64,000 nucleotides of DNA from Bacteroidota bacterium (GTDB lineage: Bacteria; Bacteroidota; Bacteroidia; Bacteroidales; Dysgonomonadaceae): NCBI GenBank assembly GCA_023622765.1, contig JAMNYO010000141.1, positions 1-64,000 on the forward strand, written 5' to 3'. A model generated the notes under the pieces. That model saw only the letters and a program-made list of their open reading frames with translations, searched no databases and was not told the origin of the DNA. Positions 54,351-62,177 of the stretch are shown one piece after another. Position 1 is the stretch's first letter. Each line of letters begins with the position of its first letter. The translations under genes and the position numbers were made by a program.

Positions 54351-54475
54351 ATATCCAAGGTTCACTAAAGTTAAACTATTCCTCGCAATGGCCTTGTCCA
54401 AGTAAACTTGACCAATGCCCATTTGGCTTAACGGAATAGTTCCATACACCAAAATGCAAATATTAAATTAATCGT

Positions 54476-56104
54476 ATGAAAAAAATAGTTTTTATCATTG
54501 GTTTAATCTTCATCATCTTCACTCATACTGGATGTTATGAGGATCATTCCACAATCGCCACGATTTCGATGCCTAATATTATCTTGAAAGGTGGTGATAC
54601 TTGGTCAAGTGGTCTGCAAGCAGAATTCAATGCTTATTTAAACGAAGAGTGCAACATCTATTGTCCTATTGATTGGGGAGATACAGATTCTACTAAATTT
54701 AGTTTCTCTTGGACCCTTAATGAAAAGGTTATTTCAACTGACCGGAGTTTACGTTACACCTTTACTGAAATGGGGACAAGCTATGTTCTCTTCAATGTAA
54801 TGGAAAATGAAACAGGACTAAGTAAAGGAATGGTGATGAAAGTAAACGTGAGTTCAAAATTCCTTTTAGGATGGTTAATTCTTTCTGAGAAAGAGAATCG
54901 TACTTCCCTCGATTTTATTCATATTGATACCTATGAACTTTATCCGGATGTCTATAAAGATTTATATCCGGAAGACAATTTAGGCTCGAAGCCTTATCGT
55001 TTGGAAGAGCATTTTACAAGCGCTTACGATCAAGTAATGGTATTGCAAAGGGGGGCACCCGGATCCCTTCTTTTGGATGGGAGAAACTTCAAAAAAGTGA
55101 TGCTTAATAAAGATGAGTTTATAGGGGAAAAATATCCTTACGAGGGATTTGAAACCGCGCAAATATGTTATTCCAACGGAACTATAAGTGGAGTTGAAAT
55201 TTTGTTGAGCGCCAAAGGGGAAATATATGTCCGGCTGAACAAGTCAGTGGCAAGTCGTTTTCAAACAGCCATGTATCCTCCAAACCCGGTTGAATATACA
55301 GATGGCAGGGGCATGCGCATATCACATTTTACTTTTCCCAAAATAACCTATTTTCAATTAATGTTCGATGAATTAAATAATCGATGGTTGGCTATATACA
55401 AATCATCCACGAATGACAAAATGTTGCCTCCTTTAGAAAAAAAATACGATAAGGAAGCATTCCCAGGATTCTTTGATTTTTGTGAAGGTATGCCTTCTAA
55501 TATTGAACTGGTGTATGCTCAAACCTGTGACGAATGGAGTACGTCAATGCTTGTAAATATTTTGAAAGACAAAAACAATGGAAAGTATTACTTTCAGAAA
55601 TCGATGCTCAGTTACAATAGTGGGCGCAGTGTCGTGCAGGTATCCGAGCCAGATCAAGTCGAGTTCGCGAGTGGCTATCCCATTAACGAAGAGACTGTTT
55701 TTTGGATGTTAAGGGGTCAAAACACCTATTATCAAGCTAGTCCGCATGTTTTTTTCAACATAGGAAGTAAAGTCTATTTTTACCGGTATCAAACGCAACA
55801 AGTCTACCTGTTTAAAGATTGTTCACTGAGTGAGAATCCCCCTTCTGGTAAAATTGTATCTATGCATACCAACCCAAAAACCAATGAGTTTGGGATCGCA
55901 TTTAGTGATGGACATTTTTATATCTGCCGTTCCGGATCGCAAGTAATAGAGGCAATTGTACGAGGAGACATCAATCCTCAAGATAAAGGAACGAATGATG
56001 AAATAGAAATAGCCCATTTTACAGGACTAGGCAACATCGTTCACTCGATATTCAAGTATGGGCGCTTTTCCAATTATTCATCAGCAGAAGATAAATATAG
56101 ATAG
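54476..56104 (+). CDS. PKD-like family lipoprotein
   Basis: A 542-residue lipoprotein (lipobox 'FTHTGC'). A PKD-like beta-sandwich near residues 40-125 contains 'TKFSFSWTLNEKVISTDRSL' and 'FTEMGTSYVLFNVMENETG'. A long propeller-like domain with 'KFLLGWLILSEKENRTSLDF' and 'QVYLFKDCSLSENPPSGKI' follows. This is the usual fourth member after SusC, SusD and DUF4843. Its start is preceded by 'attaattaatcgt'-like sequence as seen before other susC-cluster genes in the window. Confidence 0.85.
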   Translation: MKKIVFIIGLIFIIFTHTGCYEDHSTIATISMPNIILKGGDTWSSGLQAEFNAYLNEECNIYCPIDWGDTDSTKFSFSWTLNEKVISTDRSLRYTFTEMGTSYVLFNVMENETGLSKGMVMKVNVSSKFLLGWLILSEKENRTSLDFIHIDTYELYPDVYKDLYPEDNLGSKPYRLEEHFTSAYDQVMVLQRGAPGSLLLDGRNFKKVMLNKDEFIGEKYPYEGFETAQICYSNGTISGVEILLSAKGEIYVRLNKSVASRFQTAMYPPNPVEYTDGRGMRISHFTFPKITYFQLMFDELNNRWLAIYKSSTNDKMLPPLEKKYDKEAFPGFFDFCEGMPSNIELVYAQTCDEWSTSMLVNILKDKNNGKYYFQKSMLSYNSGRSVVQVSEPDQVEFASGYPINEETVFWMLRGQNTYYQASPHVFFNIGSKVYFYRYQTQQVYLFKDCSLSENPPSGKIVSMHTNPKTNEFGIAFSDGHFYICRSGSQVIEAIVRGDINPQDKGTNDEIEIAHFTGLGNIVHSIFKYGRFSNYSSAEDKYR

Positions 56105-56158
56105 TGTGGGTATTTATTCCATTCGCAAGGTACTAATATAGATAATTGAAATAAATAT

Positions 56159-57094
56159 ATGGATGAATCAATCGTTAAGGTGAGTAATCTATCACACCGT
56201 TATGCCATTCAGTGGGCTATACGTGATATCGATTTTGAAATTAACCGCAAAGGTGTTTATGGACTCCTCGGGGCCAATGGCTCCGGGAAGTCCACGATCA
56301 TGAACATCATGTGCGGTATTTTAAAACAGAGCCGAGGGGATGTGTTTATCAAGGGGATTAGCGTGAGCGAAAACCCCATCGCGGCTAAAAAACATATTGG
56401 CTTTCTACCTCAACAGGCTCCCCTGCACCCGGACTTAACCGTTGAAGAGTACTTGACGCATGCGGCCAGTATGCGTTTGATGGATGGCAAAAGTATCTCA
56501 GGTGCAGTGGACGATACCATGGAAAGGTGCGGGGTATCTCATTTTAGGAAACGGTTGATACGCAACCTCTCTGGCGGGTATAAACAGCGGGTGGGCATTG
56601 CTCAGGCGATTGTCCACAGCCCGGAGTTCATCGTGTTAGACGAGCCTACCAATGGGTTAGACCCCAATCAAATACTGGAAGTACGGAATTTGATCAAGGG
56701 CATCGCTCAAGAACACACGGTATTGCTATCTACCCATATCTTGCAGGAAGTACAGGCCATGTGCGATTATATTTGGATGATTAATGAGGGGCAACAGGTT
56801 TTTGCCGGCACCGTTGAAGAGTTCGACAGCTACATCACACCCAATAGCCTGATAGTCTCCTTCGTGACTCCCCCAGCCCCGGATAAGTTGAAAACGATTC
56901 ACGGCGTGGAGGACGTTGAGGAGCTTGGTGTTAAAACGTTTAGGGTTCGTTACAGTGATGAGGAAGAAGCAATACAAGAGATTGTGACGAGAAGCGTGGA
57001 AAATGGGTGGCGTTTGCGGGAAATACGGGTAGAGAAAATATCTATGGATTCCGTCTTTGCCGAGCTCTCGAGAAACGGTAAAAATAAAGGGTAA
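56159..57094 (+). CDS. ABC transporter ATP-binding protein (GldA-like)
   Basis: A 311-residue ATPase: Walker A 'GLLGANGSGKSTIMNIM', Q-loop 'IGFLPQQAPLHPDLTVEEYL', signature 'NLSGGYKQRVGIAQA', Walker B 'FIVLDEPTNGLDPNQ' and the switch His in 'VLLSTHILQEV'. The C-terminal part (about 220-311) is a regulatory extension like that of GldA/drug-export ATPases. It pairs with the fused permease just downstream, 21 bases away. It begins 54 bases after the PKD-like gene, so it likely belongs to the same transcript. Confidence 0.94.
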   Translation: MDESIVKVSNLSHRYAIQWAIRDIDFEINRKGVYGLLGANGSGKSTIMNIMCGILKQSRGDVFIKGISVSENPIAAKKHIGFLPQQAPLHPDLTVEEYLTHAASMRLMDGKSISGAVDDTMERCGVSHFRKRLIRNLSGGYKQRVGIAQAIVHSPEFIVLDEPTNGLDPNQILEVRNLIKGIAQEHTVLLSTHILQEVQAMCDYIWMINEGQQVFAGTVEEFDSYITPNSLIVSFVTPPAPDKLKTIHGVEDVEELGVKTFRVRYSDEEEAIQEIVTRSVENGWRLREIRVEKISMDSVFAELSRNGKNKG

Positions 57095-57115
57095 CTCTTT
57101 AATTCAAACATTTAT

Positions 57116-59470
57116 ATGAAAGCAATTTGGAAAATAGCGAAGGCGGAACTTAAATACCTGTTTTATTCACCCGTGGCATGGCTGATTCTCGTGATATTTG
57201 CCGTTCAGGCGGGATTGGCTTATACCAACGTGTTTGACGGGTTTGTGAGAAACAAGTTGTTGGGATATGCCCTTGGTAACTTAACCTATAGTAACTTCTC
57301 TAGTAATTGGCGAGGGATGTTCGTGGTTGTTCAAAACTACCTGTACCTCTATATACCGCTATTGACCATGGGGGTAATGAGCCGTGAACTGAACAGTGGT
57401 TCCATTAATCTACTTTACTCGTCGCCCATTAAAAATTCGCAGATAATCCTGGGCAAGTACTTGGCTTTGGTGGTGTTTTGTTTCTCCATCATAGGGGTTT
57501 TGAGCGTATATGGCATTTTCTCTGTTGCGACCATTCAAAATGCGGATATCCCGTTAATTTTGACGGGCCTCCTGGGCATCTTCCTGCTTATTTGTACCTA
57601 TTCGGCCATCGGGTTGTTTATGTCGAGCCTCACCTCCTATCAAATCGTGGCCGCCATAGGCACCATCGCTATCCTGGCCGTGATGAACTACATGAGGCAA
57701 GTTGGGCAGGAACTCGAGTTTGTTCGTGACATTACCTATTGGCTGGCTTTGCCCGGGAGGAGCAATAACTTTATTTCCGGCTTGATTTGTAGCGAAGATG
57801 TCATCTACTTCCTCGCTATTATTTGCCTCTTCTTAAGTTTTGCCGTACTCCGCTTGAAAGGGAGACGCGAAAAGGGGAAATGGTACATGACCGCGGGCAA
57901 GTTTATAGGGGTGTTTCTGATAGTCGCATTCGTTGGCTACTTTAGTGCTCGTCCACAATACATGTTCTATCACGACTCCACGAGAACCAAGCAAAACACC
58001 CTCACGCAAAACAGTCAAAACGTGATTGCCAAGTTGGAAGGAGGGCTTACCATTACCACGTATAACAACCTGCTGGAAGAGAATTACTGGTATGGGTTAC
58101 CCAGAAGCGTAAAAGGTGATATAGATAGGTTTAAACAATATACCCGATTTAAGCCTGATATAAAGCTGAAATACGTGAATTATTATCACCGGGCGGATAA
58201 CCCCCATCTGGATAAGCGGTATCCCGACCTCAGCGATGAACAACGGGTAGATACACTGCGTAAGCTGAACAACTGGAAGTTCAAAATCACCACACCGGAG
58301 GAGGTTGCCCAGACGGTGAACTTAGAGCCCGAAAAATTCCGTTTCGTACGCCTACTGGAAAAGGAAACCGGCGAAAGAACGTTTTTGCGGATATTTAACG
58401 ACATATATAAATTCCCTTTCGAAACGGAAATTACAGCGGCAATGAAGCGGCTGGTAATGGATGACTTGCCCATCGTGGGGTTCGTAACGGGTCACGGGGA
58501 GCGCGGTTGTTACGATGCATCGGATAGAGGGTACCAGTTTTTCGCACAGGAGATAACCTTTCGCTACTCGTTAATTAATCAAGGTTTCGACTTCAGGAAT
58601 ATCCCTCTGGAAGAGGGGGTCCCCGCCTCGATAAAAATGTTGGTCATTGCCGAACCGCGTAAAGCGTTTAGCCCGTTGGAGATGGAGAACCTCGATAAGT
58701 ACATAGAGCGAGGCGATAATTTGCTAATCCTGGGAGAACCGGATCGTCGGGAATTTGTAAACCCGATAACCGAGAAGTTTGGTGTGACCATGATACCGGG
58801 CGTGGTGGTAAAGCCGGGTAGAATTATCGAACCGGAAACCAAGGTGGTGCATTCGTCGGGAACGAATAAGATTGACACGATACCAGCCGTGACCATTGAT
58901 CCTGAACTCATGGTGGTGGCCCCTCTGGACACGGCGTGGTCATACCATCTGAAAGCCATGGCACAACGCGAATTCGTCTTGGCCTCACCCACCTTTTCCG
59001 CCCTGCAGTATGATACCATTGGCGAGTATAAAGCGGTTCCCCTGTTCCGCGTGGATAGCTGCTGGTCTGAGGTGGAAACCACCAACTTTGTTGATGATAC
59101 GGTAAAACTGAATCCCGAAGCTGGAGAGAAACTAGACAGCTTGGTGCTAGTTGCCGCCTTCTCGCGCGACGTGAACGGTAAAGAACAACGGGTAATGATA
59201 ACGGGTGATGCCGATTGGCTTAGCAATAAGGAATTGGGCACTTCCCGTAACCGAATAAACGCTTCAAACTACTCGCTGATCAACGCGGCGTTCTTTTGGC
59301 TTTCACACGAGGAAGTACCCATTGATATAAGGCGTCCGAGAACTACAGACAGAGATATACGATTGGGTAAGACGGGTTGGGAGATCAGTAAACCGATTAT
59401 CAATTGGGTTTACCCGGCTATCCTGCTTGTTGTAGGTTTGTTAATTTGGGTAAGAAGGCGGGGTAGATGA
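57116..59470 (+). CDS. fused ABC-2 permease / GldG-family protein
   Basis: A 784-residue protein with two parts. The first about 240 residues form six membrane helices of an ABC-2 permease like GldF ('LKYLFYSPVAWLILVIFAVQAG', 'LNSGSINLLYSSPIKNSQIILGKYLALV'). After another helix (about 262-280) comes a GldG/ABC_transp_aux periplasmic domain ('QNTLTQNSQNVIAKLEGGLTITTYN', 'DDLPIVGFVTGHGERGCYD', 'LVIAEPRKAFSPLEMENLDKYIERGDNLLILGEPDRR'), ending in a last membrane helix and basic tail. GldF and GldG are normally separate genes in gliding Bacteroidota. Here no other gliding gene is visible, so a separate export or envelope role is likely. Confidence 0.9.
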   Translation: MKAIWKIAKAELKYLFYSPVAWLILVIFAVQAGLAYTNVFDGFVRNKLLGYALGNLTYSNFSSNWRGMFVVVQNYLYLYIPLLTMGVMSRELNSGSINLLYSSPIKNSQIILGKYLALVVFCFSIIGVLSVYGIFSVATIQNADIPLILTGLLGIFLLICTYSAIGLFMSSLTSYQIVAAIGTIAILAVMNYMRQVGQELEFVRDITYWLALPGRSNNFISGLICSEDVIYFLAIICLFLSFAVLRLKGRREKGKWYMTAGKFIGVFLIVAFVGYFSARPQYMFYHDSTRTKQNTLTQNSQNVIAKLEGGLTITTYNNLLEENYWYGLPRSVKGDIDRFKQYTRFKPDIKLKYVNYYHRADNPHLDKRYPDLSDEQRVDTLRKLNNWKFKITTPEEVAQTVNLEPEKFRFVRLLEKETGERTFLRIFNDIYKFPFETEITAAMKRLVMDDLPIVGFVTGHGERGCYDASDRGYQFFAQEITFRYSLINQGFDFRNIPLEEGVPASIKMLVIAEPRKAFSPLEMENLDKYIERGDNLLILGEPDRREFVNPITEKFGVTMIPGVVVKPGRIIEPETKVVHSSGTNKIDTIPAVTIDPELMVVAPLDTAWSYHLKAMAQREFVLASPTFSALQYDTIGEYKAVPLFRVDSCWSEVETTNFVDDTVKLNPEAGEKLDSLVLVAAFSRDVNGKEQRVMITGDADWLSNKELGTSRNRINASNYSLINAAFFWLSHEEVPIDIRRPRTTDRDIRLGKTGWEISKPIINWVYPAILLVVGLLIWVRRRGR

Positions 59471-60792
59471 GTTTTCTTGTTGATAAACAGTCTCTTGATG
59501 ATTTAAACGTGTTTGGTAGGCACGGGCGCGATTCGATATACACGCTCTTTTGTCATACCCACAGCCGAGAAGGGGCAACCCTGTTGGAGGAGATGTTTCG
59601 TTACCCTCTAAGTAGCGCGGAGGAGATCAATAACCGCACGGCCACCATACGGTTTTTTCAACGGTTGGAGATAGATTTCCCCTACCCGGGATATCTTTTC
59701 GACGCGGTGGATTTTTACTTGGGTAACACTGATGCAAGAACAAAGCTCGCTGCCGAAAACGATACGTTAAACAGGAAGTTCAGAAGCGCTATAGGTGCCG
59801 AAAACGAATACGAGCAGATTCACAAGGGACTGACCTCGCTCATTGAAATAATAAACCTATCCAAGGAGTTTATTAGGAAGGTAAGGGCAATTCCCGGGCA
59901 TGAGTGCTATAAAACGGATATCGAACAGTTTGAAACCATATTCAGAGAGGCCAACATTGGGTGGACGGAAAGGGAAACGGGAAAAAAGCGATTGAGTTAT
60001 GCGAAAACTGCCGAATATGATAAAATATTGCGCTACGATGAAAACGCGGCGATGCGCAAACTGCTGCATTTAATCGCTTACCTGGATATTTACATTTCGG
60101 TGGGTAAGATCGCCAAGAAACAGTCGTTTGTTTTCGCGCAAGCGGTTGATGGTGAAGATAACATGTTGGACATAAAGGGCGTCTATCACCCTTACGTGCC
60201 CAACGCTGTTAGTAACGACCTCTTTATCGATAAAAACAGCAACCTGGTTTTCCTCACCGGCGCAAATATGGCGGGGAAATCCACCTTCATGAAGTCGCTG
60301 GGGATAGCCGTTTTTTTGGCACACGTGGGGTTCCCTATACCGGCTAAATCCATGACTTTTAGCGTGCAGGATGGACTGTTTACCACCATAAACCTTGCCG
60401 ACAACCTCAATTTGGGGTATAGCCATTTTTACACGGAGGTGATGCGCGTTAAAAAAGTGGCGTACGAAGTAGCCAAAGACAAAAAGTTTTTCGTGATTTT
60501 CGATGAACTATTTCGAGGCACCAACGTGAAAGACGCGTATGATGCCACGGTGGCCATATCGGCGGCTTTTTCCAAACGGAGTAAAAGCACGTTCGTTATT
60601 TCCACGCACATTATCGAAGCGGGAGAGGCACTACAGGAGCAGTGTGAAAACATACAGTGCATATTTTTGCCTACCGAGATGAGGGGTGATACGCCCGTTT
60701 ACACGTATACAATCCAGCCGGGAATCACGGCCGATCGTCACGGAATGGTCATTATACAGAACGAGAAGATAATGGATATTTTGAACGGTTAA
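59467..60792 (+). CDS. short MutS-family ATPase, first of tandem pair
   Basis: A 441-residue MutS-related protein. It begins directly with a helical lever/clamp-like region and lacks the mismatch-recognition and connector domains of MutS. The ATPase domain has Walker A 'TGANMAGKSTFMKS' (about 264-277), 'GYSHFYTEVMRVKKV', Walker B 'FVIFDELFRGTN' (about 342-353) and the switch His in 'FVISTHIIEAGE'. The start overlaps the stop of the permease gene in an ATGA, a sign of translational coupling. MutS relatives without a DNA-reading domain are known but their roles are mostly unknown. It probably dimerises, perhaps with the next gene's product. Confidence 0.88.
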   Translation: MSFLVDKQSLDDLNVFGRHGRDSIYTLFCHTHSREGATLLEEMFRYPLSSAEEINNRTATIRFFQRLEIDFPYPGYLFDAVDFYLGNTDARTKLAAENDTLNRKFRSAIGAENEYEQIHKGLTSLIEIINLSKEFIRKVRAIPGHECYKTDIEQFETIFREANIGWTERETGKKRLSYAKTAEYDKILRYDENAAMRKLLHLIAYLDIYISVGKIAKKQSFVFAQAVDGEDNMLDIKGVYHPYVPNAVSNDLFIDKNSNLVFLTGANMAGKSTFMKSLGIAVFLAHVGFPIPAKSMTFSVQDGLFTTINLADNLNLGYSHFYTEVMRVKKVAYEVAKDKKFFVIFDELFRGTNVKDAYDATVAISAAFSKRSKSTFVISTHIIEAGEALQEQCENIQCIFLPTEMRGDTPVYTYTIQPGITADRHGMVIIQNEKIMDILNG

Positions 60793-60806
60793 AACGCTAG
60801 GATATA

Positions 60807-62150
60807 ATGAGCTTCGTAACGGATAAGCAGACCCTTGCCGATTTAAACATTCTAGGAAAATACACGCCTAATTCCATTTTTTCACTTTTTAACGAGGTGG
60901 TTACCTTTGGTGGGGAAAAACTTTTGGCCAACTGTTTTCAAGAACCGCTGGATAATGCCGAGGCTATCAACCGGAAGAGTCGGTTATTCAGTTTCTTTCA
61001 GAAAGGCAATCACCTCTTCACGATAAATAAGGAGGGGTTCTCCATCGCGGAGCAATACTTGAGTCACACCGACTTCTCGAACCCCGTCACCGCTTGGGCG
61101 AATATGCTGCGGATATACCTGCTATATCGCATAGGGCTTGACAAGGAGTATAATATGGTTCGGAATGGCTTAAAAGCCACCGTAAGCTTGTTGAAGCAGC
61201 TGCGCGATCTGTTGAACGGGATCGAACACAGGGCCAATGAGTATGGGGGAGAGAACTTGTACGCGGATATTTGCCGGTTGTTTCGTACGATTATAAACGA
61301 TAAGCGATTGGAATGGATAGAGACCATTACCCCGGAAAAAGATTGCTCCCTCTTTCAATTGGCCAAGTATGATCACGTGTTGCGCTATTCTATGAAAGAT
61401 GAGATGAGCCAAGTGCTCGATATCGTGTACGATCTGGATATGAATATAGCGGTGGCCAATGTGGCCGAAAAACGGGGGTTTTGTTATGCTCACGCGGAGG
61501 AGAAGGAGAAGAATCACCTGCTGTTTAAAAACGTGTTTCACCCCGCGATAAAAGATGCGGTGGGTAACGATATCCAATTTCAGGGGAATGAAAACGTCGT
61601 TTTTCTTACCGGGGCGAACATGGCGGGGAAGTCGACCTTGATGAAGTCCATTGGCGTGGCAACTTACCTGGCTCACATGGGATTCCCCGTGCCGGCGAAC
61701 GAAATGAGGTTTTCCGTGAAGGAGGGAATGTATACCTCCATCAACGTCCCTGATAACCTCGAAATGGGGTATAGCCACTTTTACGCGGAGGTATTGCGCG
61801 TTAAAACGGTGGCCAAAGCGGTCGCGTCGGATAAGTACCTGTTGATCGTCTTTGACGAACTGTTTAAAGGCACCAACGTGAAAGATGCCTATGACGCTAC
61901 CGTCGCCATCACGGAGGCGTTTTCCAAAAAGAATCGCGGTGCCTTTATCGTGTCAACCCATATCATGGAGGCGGGCGAGACATTGAAGGAGCGGTGTGAC
62001 AACATGCAGTTTCTTTACCTGCCTACCGTAATGAAAGGCAATGTGCCCGTTTATCCCTACAAGCTGCAGGAAGGAATTACCGATGACCGGCACGGTATGG
62101 TTATTATAAACAACGAGAAGATATTGGAGATCATTAAAGGAGAAGATTAA
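60807..62150 (+). CDS. short MutS-family ATPase, second of tandem pair
   Basis: A 447-residue paralogue of the preceding gene. The N-terminus matches position by position ('MSFVTDKQTLADLNILGKYTPNSIFSLF' against the first's MSFLVDKQSLDDLNVFG). Walker A is 'TGANMAGKSTLMKS' (about 268-281), Walker B 'LIVFDELFKGTN', and the His is in 'IVSTHIMEAGE'. All catalytic residues are kept in both copies, so neither is degenerate. Fourteen bases separate the genes. The fixed order and similar length suggest an asymmetric heterodimer. Confidence 0.88.
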   Translation: MSFVTDKQTLADLNILGKYTPNSIFSLFNEVVTFGGEKLLANCFQEPLDNAEAINRKSRLFSFFQKGNHLFTINKEGFSIAEQYLSHTDFSNPVTAWANMLRIYLLYRIGLDKEYNMVRNGLKATVSLLKQLRDLLNGIEHRANEYGGENLYADICRLFRTIINDKRLEWIETITPEKDCSLFQLAKYDHVLRYSMKDEMSQVLDIVYDLDMNIAVANVAEKRGFCYAHAEEKEKNHLLFKNVFHPAIKDAVGNDIQFQGNENVVFLTGANMAGKSTLMKSIGVATYLAHMGFPVPANEMRFSVKEGMYTSINVPDNLEMGYSHFYAEVLRVKTVAKAVASDKYLLIVFDELFKGTNVKDAYDATVAITEAFSKKNRGAFIVSTHIMEAGETLKERCDNMQFLYLPTVMKGNVPVYPYKLQEGITDDRHGMVIINNEKILEIIKGED

Positions 62151-62177
62151 ACGGTAAAAATACAAAATGGATCGGTT

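Noticed and set aside
58579-59241. 220-codon open frame antisense to the GldG-family gene
   Set aside because: Ser/Thr-rich shadow frame without a start context or family.
56159-59470. Gliding-motility gldA-gldF-gldG locus
   Set aside because: The ATPase and fusion protein are of that family, but no other gliding or type IX secretion gene is nearby and the context is a SusCD operon.
59467-62150. Mismatch repair genes mutS
   Set aside because: Both proteins are half the length of MutS and lack the mismatch-recognition domain.
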